Source: Rhea pennata
Taxonomy: Eukaryota > Chordata > Aves > Rheiformes > Rheidae
Assembly (NCBI RefSeq): GCF_028389875.1
Contig: NC_084682.1
Coordinates: forward strand, 9,496,001-9,560,000
Direction of reading: 5' to 3'
DNA length: 64,000 bases
The position numbers and the translations under genes were made by a program. Positions 12,702 to 24,913 of this stretch are shown here, piece after piece (position 1 is the stretch's first letter; each line of letters begins with the position of its first letter). The notes beneath the pieces were generated by a model, which had not been told where the DNA came from, did no database searches, and was given only the letters and a program-made list of their open reading frames with translations.

Positions 12702-15700
12702 TCCAAGAGCAATGGCAGCTGTATGCTTCGCTTTGTGCTGTAAGGGTTTATAAAGCCAGAACAAGCAGATCTCAACCCCACAAAACATAATCCCCAGGGA
12801 GGCCACCAGGCTTTTCTTTGCCTGCTCAGTCCAGCCAGGAGCACAGCATTTTTCTGCAGGTGCAGTCAGATCCTGTGCAACTAAAAACAACAACTCCTCT
12901 CCCACAGTGTGGGCCCTCAACACAGCCCATTGCTGCCTTCATGCCCAGGTGCTTAGGGTGGCTCCTCCTTGGCCAGGGTTTGTTGAGCTTGCCAAGGGGC
13001 CTCAGGACACTTGCTGCCAGTCCCTGTCAGAGCTGTTGCATTAGGAGGAAGCAGGTGTGTGATGCCCTGTTGGTACCTGGTAAAGACCAGGCACTGAAAT
13101 GGGAAGAGCAGGCAGTTCACATCAGCTGATGCCAAATGGGACTGTCAAAGTCCAGCCAACCTTTTGAGCAGCTTAGCTGTCTGTAAAAATCAGCTCATTC
13201 CTCTCAAAGAGCAGCTGAAGGAGAGCTACCCATCTAGGTAGGGAAAGGCAGTGGTGGACATGGCTAGCAAGGAGTTTATAGCTTTGCACAGCAGGTAGGC
13301 ACCCATTGCCTGCTCCTGCACTGGCTGAGCTCAGGACTGGCTTGGCTGCACCAAGCTCTCCTGGCATACTGCCCAAGGAAATGGCCAGTCCTCATCTTCA
13401 GTGGCGCTGTTTTTTTGGTTTTTTTTGTTTTTTTGTTTTTTTTGATTCCTGTAATGCACCTGTAAGGAAAGGGGCAAACAGGCTGTCAGGATGACCTTAC
13501 TGGCAAAATGCAGGCTGTGGTGGGCAGAGTGGGGTCAAGGACGGCTCATGCCTGCCCTGTGAGTTTTCTGATGCTGTCATGTGCCCTGCCACGGGCTTGG
13601 TGATGGCCACCCCTGCCTGGGGCAGCCCTGACTCCCCTCGCCCTGGGTCTTCTGCTGCAAGAGGGGAGGTGCAGCATGGACCAGGGCTGCCTATCCATGT
13701 TGTGAAGCACCTGAGAGACAGATATTGCCTCTAATTTCAGCTCTTGGCAGTGGGGCCATAAATTAAGGACTTCTATATGTAATGCAGCTAGTAAGGCATC
13801 GCTGGCACTGCTGCTATTGCACTACATTGCTTCCCAGCACCGTTAGCTGCCCCACATCTCAGCAGTGTCAGCGCACACCAAGCTCTGTGCCATCACAGCC
13901 CACAGGCTCAACGGCAAATGCTTTAATGCAGGGATCAAAGGAAGACACAGCAATGCACTGAGGCACTTGCTATAAAATCTGGGCAGTGGAACTTCAAAAA
14001 GAAATGCTAAAATGCCGTTGGAAGCAAGTTTCTTTCTTTTATGAAGGGTATGGGAAGGGAGGAAGTGTTTTTTTTTTGTTTTTTTTTTTTGTTTTTTTTT
14101 TTCCTTTCTTTTTCTTGGCCTCTAAGTGCCATGCAAGCGGGAATGAATCCCGTGACTGCTCGGACAGGAGGGGAGCAGCACAGCGAGGGGACCTGGCCTG
14201 AAAAGTCCTGATGGCTGGGAGTAGAGCAGAGAGAAAAAAAAAAAACTTTCAGCCTTTTCTCCCTCCTCCCCATCACTAGCCCAGGTTCCTGGCTTGGTTT
14301 TAGGGGTCCTGCTGATAAAGCTGGGGCAAGCAGCAAGGAGGCAAAGCATTTAGGAAAGGGCCGACTACCAGTGAAAAGCTGAGCAGCGCAAGAAGGCAAG
14401 GTCCCTGCTCGTAGCAGGGAGCGGCGGGATGAGCACAAGTCTCCAAGGAAGCAGCCCCAGGCTGAGCTGCTTTGCTGCGAGCCCGAGGCCGTGGCGTTAA
14501 CAGCAGGGCAGCATGGGGCAATCTGGGGCTGGCAGTGTCCGGAGGGGAAATGTGTGTGTGTGGCTGCGGCGGCCCCTCCGAGCAGCAATTCCGCTCATGT
14601 AAAATGGCAGAGCCCTTCCCCATGCTGGTTTTCTAGCTAGGAAATCTCTAAGACAAAAAAAATTTTTTTCCCCAAGACCTGTCCAAACACCTGTGCAATT
14701 CCACATCGTAAAAGCCTTAAGACAAAGAAAAAAGGGGTGTGGAAAATAGAAAAATAGACACACTTCCCCCCCCCCCCCAACCTAAGCAACCCACCTGCTA
14801 ACAGGTTTATATTTCCCTGGTTGATGACTCATGGATTAGGGCTGTTTAGGGGCACTGCCGGTAGCATCATTATCAAGGCAGCCTAGGCGCAATGCAGTGG
14901 AAAGCACCTTTGCACCCTGTTGGCCTTCAAAGTAGCAAATTAGCCATTACTATACCTGCAGTTTGGGGGTGGAAGGGGGGACGGGAAGGCCAGGAAAGCA
15001 GATTAAAGTAGAGCTGAAATAACCTACTTGATTTTTTTGCATTGATTAGCAAGAGTAATTTGCCCTCCAACCACTACTGCACTTTCAGTTTTGGCTTAAA
15101 TTAGCCTGCAAGCTCATCAGGCCTGGAAGCAGCCGTGCAGCTCCAAGCCCGCCGCGGCGGAGCAGGGCTGCTGCAGAGAGCTGGCCAACGCGAAGCTTCG
15201 GCGCGGGCAATGCCCGGCATGGCCGCAGCAACGTGAGGCGCTTCTTGCATGGCAATAACCCGCGCTCCTGGGAATAAGAGACACTAAAGGCTCTAAAACA
15301 ACAACGATGCACCTGCTACATCAAGGCTAACTCTTTTCCCCGAGGAAGCCTTCAAAAACAAATGACTCAGAGAATTAATAATTAGCCTGAAGCATTCAAA
15401 GTATTCCTGAAATAGTATTACTTTGTCGTGACTCATCAGAATCTATTTTCATAGCTTTGCAAAGGGATTCAACCGGTATCCTGAGCCCCAGCATTTGCGG
15501 GGGGGAGGGAACAGACAGACTCTCAGCTTAAATATGGTTTCCCAACCTTTGGGGAACCTTTTATTGCAGAAGGGGGAGGAAAAAAGTGTGTGTTGGGGGG
15601 GGGGGTCTGCTTGATTGAAGCTGCAGTTGGGGGTTAGATCCCCAAAATAGGTTTCTGCTGGGTCAATATGCACCCAGCTGGCCTCATGCATGAGCCTGTT

Positions 15701-16299
15701 CGTGCAAATGTAGGAAAAAAAAAAGACTCACGATAAAAATGTCAATGTATCAACCGGCTTCGGTGCCTAAGCTCCAATATAACAACTGAAATCATGCATA
15801 TTTACCCTAAAAGTGCAGTGTGAAGGCAGCACGGAAGCGCACGTGTGGACATTTTTCTTTTTTTTTTTTTTTCTTTTTTTTCCAATGGATTAAACTATCA
15901 AGCCAAAGCTCTGCATTAAGGATGTATTTTACAAATGTTTAGCTCTCACTTCCAGCTGGAAGTTTTCCACATTAACCATCCCACATTAGCTTATGGGAAT
16001 GCTCTTATCCTGGAACAGAAGAAGAGGCTAAAACGGGTTACGCTAACGTAACGGAAGGACACTTGTCCTGAGCATGCATGCGTTAATACAGAGGGGCTGC
16101 TTTATTTTCATCAGTTCAATCAGTACAAAAGCAGACAGTGTATGTTTCACTTATTTTTTTTCGTTTTAATTAACACTTTACAAAGTACAAAATATACTGT
16201 CATTTGTTTTGGAACATTAGGATTTTTGTTGTTGTTGTTGTTGTTGGATTTTTTTTGTCCCCCCCCCCCTTGTACAGTACATAAATCTCTGGTTTCAGC

Positions 16300-17780
16300 A
16301 CGAGACCGGCAAAGGGGAGCAGCGTGTGTGCCTGCCGGGAAAGCAGAGCATCGCCGGCCGCCGCTGCCCCCTCCTCCGTGCCTCCCCCCGTCCTCGCGTC
16401 CGTTAGCACGGTAATTAAAGGAGGGAGAGGGAAAAGAAAAAGGGGAAAAAAAGCACTTTTTGCTCCAGTGTCCCTCTCCCCTCGCGCCTTTGAGTGAGGC
16501 AGCAAGGGCCGTCGGGCGCTCCGGCTTGCTGCCCACGCCTGCCCGCCCGGGGCCGCGAGATGTCTTGCCCTCGCAGAGAAAACGGTGGGTAAATGTGGGG
16601 TTTTGGGGGAAAATGCTGGCGATTAGGACCGGTTCCCCTGTCGCGGGGCCACACACAGCCAGGGCCGAGCGGCGGGGCGGCAGCCTGGCGGCAGCCCCTG
16701 CACTGCCTGCCACTTGTGAGCGATTCAGGTTGCCACCAGCACCTCCCAGGACGTCTGGGGCAAATTCGGGGCTTTTCAGCCCAAGGGAAGGGGAGGAGAG
16801 GGGAAGGCACCGGGGCGGCTCTGCCAGCACCGCCACTGCGGGCCATGGGCGGGAAATGGCCGCCGCCGCTGTGTGCGGGAAATGGCCGCTGCCACTGCAG
16901 GCTGCGGGCTGTGGGCGGGAAATGGCCGCCGCTGCTGCAGGCCGCGGGCCGCGGGTGGAAAACGGCTGCCGCCACTGCGGGCCGTGGGCGGGAAACGGCT
17001 GCTGCCGCTGTGGGCCATGGGCGGGAAATGGCCGCTGCCGCTGTGGGCCACGGGCGGACGCTGCTGGCCGGTGGCCCGTGCCTGACCCGCTCTCTGCCCT
17101 CAACAAACCCCTCCAGGGACAAGGTACAATCGGGGTGGAGGAGCCTGCCGGGAGCCAGGAGCTGGGCGGGAGGCCGGGGCGGCCATGGCGGCGCCCGGCA
17201 CCTCCGACCCTGCGGCTGGTGGCGCTCCCGGGCCGCGGCGCCTTCCCGCTGTGCGCAGCCGTTGTATCACCGTGATCCTTTCCAGTAGCGGCACGGGTTT
17301 CGGATCTGCAGCCCCCGGCCTCTCCGAAGGCGCCCTCAAAGCACCATGTTCCCTCCTCGCTCTGGGGCAAGTGTGCAAACGCAGACTGACCCCCCCCCCC
17401 CGAGAGGACCAAAAAAAACCTCCGAGAAGACCCCAAAAGGACCAAAAAACCCCCAAAGGACCGAAAAAGAAGCTCGGGCGGCCAGGCGCAGTCCTGCTGG
17501 AGGCCGAGCGGGACGCGGCGGCGGCGGTGGGGAGGCCTTCCTGTGCGCCGAAGGGAAACCGCTGAGGTTTGCTCCCGGCCAAGGAGACGGTCAAAACTCA
17601 GTTATTTCTTCGGTAACGTGACCGGTTAAGCGGGCTAGCTGTGCCTACTGCTGCAGGTTAACTGAGTGGCTGGAGGGAAAGGCCCCGGGATGCCTCCGCG
17701 CCCCCGAAACGCCGTGCGGCGGTTTCCGTGGTCTCTCTCGTGCTGCGCGGCGGGAGGCAAAGCTGTCCGCGGAGAGGTTT
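16300..17780. promoter_or_regulatory. CpG island between the two convergent genes
   Basis: Strongly GC- and CpG-rich for about 1.5 kb, with many GGGCGG boxes. It is flanked by AT-rich DNA, including a (GTT)n tract at about 16227-16246 and a C run at 16260. Long frames on both strands, up to 432 codons on the minus strand, follow from the low stop-codon density and the repeat inside. An ATG in strong Kozak context (GGCCATGG at 17182-17189) opens a 126-codon frame rich in Ala, Pro and Lys that I do not recognise. CpG islands usually mark promoters, but I could not assign this one to a gene. Confidence 0.6.
16838..17080. repeat. Imperfect GC-rich tandem repeat with E2F-like and YY1-like cores
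   Basis: About seven copies of a 30-38 bp unit, with cores starting near 16847, 16876, 16913, 16951, 16986, 17019 and 17051. Most copies contain GCGGGAAA followed by TGGCCGC or CGGCTGC. GCGGGAAA is the reverse complement of the E2F site TTTCCCGC. AAATGGCCGC resembles the YY1 core AAATGGCGGC. Copies diverge at several positions. The binding role is inferred from motif likeness only. Confidence 0.75.
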
Positions 17781-20700
17781 GCATTTCCCGAAGCGCACCA
17801 GGAGAGCCGACTCTTCAGGCAACGGTCTCGATTTTGCCCATCTCAATAATTCAAAAATAATTACAAGAAACAAGGACAAAAAAATTTTTGTTTTTCCCTT
17901 ACGAATACAATTCCCTCTTCCCTTTCCGTCTGCTTCACACGTGGCCAAAGCTCCTTAGCTTTTCCTACCAGCAGTGACAGATAGAAACTCAGAGGGATAC
18001 TCGTCTTTTTCAGCAAAGGGGAAAATCAACATTGATGAAGGCACCCAGGTAACAAAATTGCATGTCCCGAGCTCCTGGGAAAGGGGGCTTCGTGTCTGAG
18101 GCTTGGCCCTGCTGACACCCAAACTGTGCCCACGCGAGGACCTCGCTGATGCCTCCTGCGCCTGTCTGATCCCATGCTGCTCCAACCAGGAAGGTACCAA
18201 ACTGATCCAAGCCCTGCTCGGTGCAACAGGGTCTGTGGACACTCGGCGCACAGTGAACATGAGCCTGATCCCCAAAGCCTCCTGCCCGGCCCCATCGCTG
18301 CACAGAGACCTCACAGCTCAGCCCAGTCTGCCACCGCCTCCCGTGCCTGCCGTGGGCGAGCCGGCATCCCGCGGCGCCTGGAGGCAGCCAGTGCTTCCCG
18401 CGGCCCCTTCCCCTTGCAGCTCCAGGGGCTTGTGCGGCCCAGGCGGGAGCCGGTGAGCACTGCCAGCCGCAGCAACAGGCACCGTGGAGAAGCAAAAGCT
18501 GACGTCAACTTTCAGACAGAAGTCTGAATTCCTGAATTGAAGAGTTTTCCAGAAACCCTTGTGCTCTAAGCAAAAGAAACTGTTAAAAAGAAACTTGAAT
18601 TGCCCAGAAAAAGAAGCACACCTGGGGAGGCATCCAGTCTCTGTGCCATCAACTCAAACCAAACCAGCCTCCTCCCAGGATGAGCCTAAGTTTAAGCATG
18701 TGAACTGGACTGAACAGATGAATTCCTCTTTCAGGGCCTTAAGGATATTCAGAGCAGCCCCAACAGTGAGCCAGCTCTTTGCACACCAGGCTCTGGAAAA
18801 TGGTAGCAACGTTTCTACTTCAAAGGCAGTGGCATGAAACTAGGTCCTTGCAAAATTACTTTTGTCAGGTTACAAAAGAGCAGGTAGGAAGCCTTTGGGA
18901 GAAAGGCTTATTATTATGATTGCAGAAGGCTGGTTTTCAATCCTCAATGACCTGAGGTCCCACCAGAAACCTGGGGGGAGTGGGGGGCACCTTGAATTAC
19001 AACCACTCTCCGAAAGCATCTTCCCAAACACGCAGCGACACTGCCTTTCCCGCGTCAGCACCGCGCCACGTCCAGGGAGGAGAAAAGCAAACTACTCCCT
19101 AAAATGAAAGGAGCCAGTTTTTGGCATCATTTTTTCAGGGTTGGGGGGACATAGCTAAAAGCCTCGGGCCTGGCCAGAAAGGAACATATAGATCAACTCT
19201 TCTATGCTATATGCAGAGGACAGACCTAATATAGAGGAGATAGAGGGAAGCAAAGTGCTTCCTCTCCCCTCTCTCAGATATTTCAAAACTTCAAGCACCG
19301 CTGGATTCCTGTTGGGCAACTCCAGCCTTCCCAGATCCAAAACCCACTCACATTTCATAAACAAAATTTTGCAGAAAGCTAAAAAAGTGATGAAGATAAA
19401 AACAATGGAGACCAGAGAATTAAACAGAGGGTTTGTAACTAGAACAACATTTGTCCTGCCTGGGATAGTGCTGAAGCTGAGTGGAGCGTGTCACTGCGCC
19501 TTTTCACCTCCAGCCAGGCGCCCTGGGACGGGGGAGTCAGGGCCGACACAGCTGACATCTCTCCCACTGCTCCCTGATACTTCTGCTGCTGAAAAGCTGC
19601 TTTCCAAATGGAGACGAGCAGCCCGGAGTTACTGCTGTCTCACAACCAGGCCCTGACTGTGCCCTGGGCAGCCATAATCTCCAAGAAGGAATTACAGAGC
19701 AGGGAAAAGCTATTACAGGTTATCTGCAAAATAACATTTCAGTTCTAGCCCTCATAAGTTATCTATCCAAGCAGAAGAAGCAATGGCTGGTGCTGTCCAG
19801 AGAGACCAGGCGAGGGATGCCAGGGCTATACACGTTCCAAAGAGGTATGTTTCTCTGCACATTCACACCCTAAAAGAATAATGTGCTTTGAGATGTGCTT
19901 CATTTATTTCCCCTCTATAAATCAGAGCCTGTGCATTGCTCCAGGTTCACCATAGCTGCTGCACAGGCTAAACCACTTGCTGCAGCAAGGATTCGCTGAT
20001 TAAACTCAAGTGCACATTAGTTTGTGCTGTATTGCAGAACACAGTCCTCTTCCTCCCTAGGCCAGTTGGGACACTATTACCTAAATTTGTGCTTTCTCAT
20101 CAGGAGTTTGGTCCCCCTTGAGCCCTGCAGCTGTGCATGGGAAATGCAAGCAGTGCTAAGCTGTCCACTACACAGTTGGCTTGCGGCTGAGGACAGACTC
20201 TGCTTGCCAGCACAGCCACTTGCTGGCAACGGGCTGTGCTTCTGGGGGATCAGGTAAGGAAGGAGGCAGAGGGATGGCAAAGAGGGGGCTGGAGACAGCA
20301 GGGAAAATACAAGATTCACAGTTTAGCGCCTCCCTCCCAGGTGCATCAGGAGGCTCCTACAATCCCTGTCGGTGTGCGCACGTGGAGCGTTTCCGTATCA
20401 GCCCAGGACTGCAGAGATGCCCAAGGGGCGTCACTGTCTTCCGTGAGGCTCGGACAGACAGATGCACCTGCACTCTGGGTGAGGGGGTCTCCAAGTCCGT
20501 CGGGCAGATCTGCACATCTCGGCCAATGTAAACACCCCCCAGCACATGCTGTAAAATGTAAATACTATTTGGCAAAAGGATTACTGGATTGTACTCTCCA
20601 GCAGGTAATAAAGGTTTAATCCATTCTAACATTTGCAGGCAGGGCTGCACCAGTTAAGTGAGATGCCTTAAGCTGCTTATTTGAGAGGTCCACAAAACTA

Positions 20701-23572
20701 ATGAAAATAACATAGAAAAAGAAATGCTCATCAAAAGATGATTTCTTGTCCACTAGCAAATGCTGCTGCGAGACATTTTAACTTGGGAGCTAGCAGCTGA
20801 TGTTCAGCTTTGGGCTGAACAATGAATTTCTCCCTTAATCACTATCAGAAAATACCACTGATCCCATGGCAAGGCAGAAACACTGATGAGCACACTGCAG
20901 GCTGTCGCCGAGGGGGGCCCCATGTTCTCCTGCACCTCCCTTTTACTCAAGCCAGTGATCTTTAAAGAAGTTCAAATGCCCTGGTGCTTTCTTAAAGCCA
21001 ATGTGGGTGCACGGTCAGAGAAACCAGAAGGATGCGACCAACTCGCTCAGGTCACAGCCTTGACCTGGCTGTTACCTCAACACAAGGAGCTTTCCCTGAC
21101 AAAGACACTGCAGCAGCAGGAGATCTTCTGACCACTTGGGGTTTGTGAGAGCTCAAGCCACCTTTGCAAGGATGGCACTGGTGGACAAATGCATCCCCCA
21201 GGGAGTTTTACTGGGCTGAGCAAGGAGGCTGAGCAGGGAAGGGATGGGTGTTTAATTAAAAAAAGGAAAAAGAGGAATGAAAATACTTTTGTATTCACAG
21301 TGACAAGCCACATGCATTCATTTTGGCAAAACTAAGAAGGAACTTGAAATTTTTCCTTTGCATAATTCAGTACACCAGCTATTCATTCCTCTCCCCTGGC
21401 CTTCCCATGCTTGTATGTCCACAGACCTCCTTTGTGCTGCACCTCATGCCCTGTGCTCAGGAACGTCCTTTGGGCGACAGACAGTGGCAACTCTCGATGC
21501 CAGCTGCAACTCCTGGACACTGCAGGTCTGCCCTGGCTTCATACTGCTACTAGCAGCTGCTCCCCCGAGGAAAACAGCCAAGACAGAAACAGGGATAGGC
21601 ACAGGCCTATCCCTGAAGACCTAGGGCCACCATCACAGCCACCTGGTGCGGGGACACATGGGTGTTGCACTCCCAGTGCAGACAACCACATGCAGGCTCT
21701 GAACGGAGACACTTTCTGCCTGGCCTCTCTCTCAGGTGTTTACACTCTGCTTGCATTAAAAGCATCAGGAAAACAACTGCATGCTATCAGTGACCACTGG
21801 GGCTTGAGTGAGTTCCCCTGCTAAAAGCCCCCCACATTGCACAGCCTTATTTTCCTTCCAGAGTCGGCAGAACAAAATGTAATGCTTCACAAAAACTAAA
21901 CCTGATTAATTTCTGTTGGATGCTTTTCTTGGACAAAGCAATCACGACCTTCCAGTAATGTTTTCCTTTAAGTGTCAGTCCTGAAAATACACGTCAGCTC
22001 TACATGGCACATCTTAAAATACTAAATTACTGCTAAATTCCATTTGCAGTCTCACAAGCAGGGTCTGACATCACCATACTTTTTGTTACAGACAAGAATT
22101 GATTCATTTCTGACCAAAAGCATTCTCTACCTGTGCCTGTGGGAATGGTAACACTAAGCTTGGCATTAAAAATAAATTTGGAAGAAGCAGCATATTGTTT
22201 ATAAGAAAGATGGATGTTCATTATAAATGGCCTTGCCATTAAGTAAATCTTAATACTAATGTCATCCACTGTGCGTTCTGCAATCTCTGCATTCCAGTCA
22301 AAGCAGAACACTTCCATTAAAACCTCTCTCCACAAGAAAGACCATCACATCACTTAGAGCATAATATTTCAGAAACGCTACCAACTGCAAACCAAACTGA
22401 CTTCAGCTTCTGAAAGAAAAAGATGCACAAACTTATTAAAGGATGCATTTATGGGACAGGCAGAAAATTAGCAACCTAATGTTGAAATACAAGCTGCAAG
22501 GAACAACCTCCAGCAAACACACTTGTTGCAAATGATGAAGCATAACTGAAATGTCAAACTAGGTGACATTTTGGGTAGAAATCTTTTCCCATCTGGAATC
22601 TAACAAACAGCACTCCTGCTCAGCAGGAAACTCCAACAACAAGATGCAAAGACCACACACTTCCAATTACTGACTTCAAACAGCCTCTGTTACGGAAAAA
22701 AGCCCCTCTTCCACTTTCATCTATTTAAAAACAACCCACTGATTTAAACCTCCTAACAGGCCAACAAATGCTAGGCTTCCAATAAATACCAAACCTCTGC
22801 ATTAGCACTGGTTAGTCCTCTGGCCATGAAACTACCAACAACCACTGAAAAACAGACCTCTCTGAAAGAGCAAAAACCCACTCTGGTAAAAGGCAGCCAC
22901 ACACACTCATGAGAAAACACAAGTGCACACTAGCACCTAGAGTGCTTGGGGAGGTCCACCTTGACCTGGCACCCTCGGACCCATAAAGATGCTCCCTGTC
23001 ATCTCTGAAGACATTGCTGTGGGGAAGGTTTTGCACGGTGCTTCCCCGCGGTGCTCCCTGGGCAGGCGAGCGCCTGGCATCGCCAGGGCACTCTGCTCAA
23101 TTGCTGCCGAAGGACGCCAGGGAAATCCGGCCAACGCACGTCCCAGTTTAGTGCTCGCAGAAAAGGGAAGCCCCGTTGCAAACCAGTTGGTCCCTGGGGC
23201 TCAAACAGGCACTTGCAAACGACCCACTGCTGCATACAGGCTGAAGTAATTCAGGGCAGCAACTAAAACGGAGAAAAAGGAGCAACTTTTCTAAAGACTC
23301 TGTGCTCAGTGCACCAAACTGAGGAGGAACAGGGTGTTTCTGAAGCAGACAAGAAAAAACAATGCTGCAGATGCATTACACCACAAATCATGCTAGGTCT
23401 CTGCCTGCTTGCAGCGAGTGGAAGAGCCACAGCTTTGCTGCAAGTCAGCTTTGCTGCCGCTCTTTGTTAAAAACGCGTAGAGAAACCCAGACAGCGTATC
23501 TAAGTATTCATATTGCCTATATACTTGAATTAAAAATATATGGTGAATCCATGTGTGTATACAGCACTTACT

Positions 23573-23603
<31 letters not shown>

Positions 23604-24440
23604 GAGCGTGTGCCTAGAGCATACACACATGTACTCACACCTCATATATTAACCTATATTGCTCAAGTATATATGCTATGTACAGTATATAGCCATACGA
23701 ACATAAAACACAGGTATTTATATATGTGTACAATAGATACATACTAAGCATTTCTATGTAAACACTATACAATAATATGAACATACGCACACACACACTT
23801 GAACAGTAGAAAGGAATCTGCGGCCAAAATCTCATCAGAAAAAAAAAAGACAAAAAACTGCATACTAACACACACAACATGACAAAAGTTTAAATTTCTG
23901 TGAAAATGAAGGCCTCAGAGAAACAAGGAAGGAGACCGAGAGCTATCTTCTCCTTCCCCAGGCCACCCCTCCTTGCAGGGATGGAGCCGCATTTCGGGGT
24001 TTGGTGAATTTTTGTGCAACGAGAGATAGGAAGCAAGAGGGGTGCACAGAGAGGGTCCTGCGCAGTTAAGGTGATCCCTGATTAGCTCAGCAACCTCGGC
24101 CAAAGCAAACTCTCCAAGGAGCCGCGCCAGGAGACAAACCGCAAAGCACCCAGCGGGCGGAGAGCCCCCTTAAGCCCTTTTCCTCCTTTATCCACACAGT
24201 GTTGCAGGAAGGGCACAACGCCACCGATGCTTACAGACAGACATTATTATAGTAAGGCATTAAAAAAAAAAAAAAGAAAAAAAAAAGATCCTTCGATTTT
24301 CCCCCAGGCCAAAAGCCAGGTGCTGGGAGAGCGGGGGCAGTTCTACCCCGGGGGAAGCCGCGGAGCGGGCCGGGAGCTCGCCTCTCTCCACCTCGGCCCC
24401 CGCGCATCCTCGCGCAGTCCCGAGCACGCTCGTTTGGGCT
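17781..24440. other. Intergenic or distal 3' UTR, no gene recognised
   Basis: Mixed-composition sequence without a convincing exon on either strand. A 100-codon minus-strand frame at 22033-22335 resembles no protein I know and has no splice or start context. It contains an (AC)n tract at 23577-23602. Part of it could belong to a long CASTOR2 3' UTR. Confidence 0.5.
23577..23602. repeat. (AC)13 microsatellite
   Basis: A pure AC dinucleotide run of 26 bases in a region otherwise rich in TAT and ACA words. Confidence 0.95.
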
Positions 24441-24461
24441 CACAGCTAAGCGCTGTGCTGC

Positions 24462-24471
24462 TTTATTTATT
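24462..24471 (-). terminator. CASTOR2: Candidate poly(A) signals of CASTOR2
   Basis: On the minus strand this reads AATAAATAAA, two overlapping AATAAA hexamers. They are the first canonical ones after the stop codon, about 2.9 kb downstream. A further one lies near 16101. Confidence 0.4.
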
Positions 24472-24887
24472 TTCAATTTTTACAAAGCCCCTAATGGCCC
24501 CATCCTGCCTTTGCCTCTTACCACGTGAAGGTCTCCCAAGTGACACCACTGTGCAAATTTGCAACGGCCCCAACCGCATGCTGCATTTCCACAGTCATCT
24601 GAAAAAAACCTTCTCGGTTATGGAGACAAAAAGAGAGAGGAAAGAGGAAGGTGAATCCGATGGAGATGGCAGAGATATGGAGGCCCTTGATAGCGTTTCA
24701 CCCCATGTGAATTCTTCAGGGTAACTTTTTAATGACAGCACATCAACCTGCTTGGTGAAAAGTTTAAAGCACCCCAGAATCATCCACAGATTTCACAATT
24801 TTTAAGGCCGACTCCCTCAGGAAGAAAAAAAAAAGAGAAAATTTAAATTAAAGAATCACCATCTAAAATAGCCTGAGTGCAAAGTTC

Positions 24888-24913
24888 AAAAAAAAAAAAA
24901 AAAAAAAAAAAAA
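24888..24913 (+). repeat. Poly(A) tract, 26 A
   Basis: An uninterrupted A run, read as T on the CASTOR2 transcript strand. Confidence 0.95.

Larger units (their letters stand above)
7206..16300. other. Intergenic region, no gene recognised
   Basis: About 9 kb downstream of RCC1L. Every open frame is short or explained by GC-rich composition. It holds simple repeats: a 35-base A run at 10650, a mixed TA/C/A tract at 12635-12701, T-rich tracts at 13406-13446 and 14066-14104, and C or G runs near 14765 and 15595. It also holds two notable palindromes (separate entries). I saw no RNA gene. Confidence 0.6.

Noticed and set aside
16147..17445. 432-codon minus-strand frame
   Set aside because: It lies in a CpG island containing a GC-rich repeat and a (GTT)n tract at its end. 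Low-complexity Ala/Pro/Arg composition, no recognisable domain, and overlapping frames equally open.
22033..22335. 100-codon minus-strand frame
   Set aside because: No similarity I recognise, no start or splice context, and it lies in sequence with no other sign of coding.
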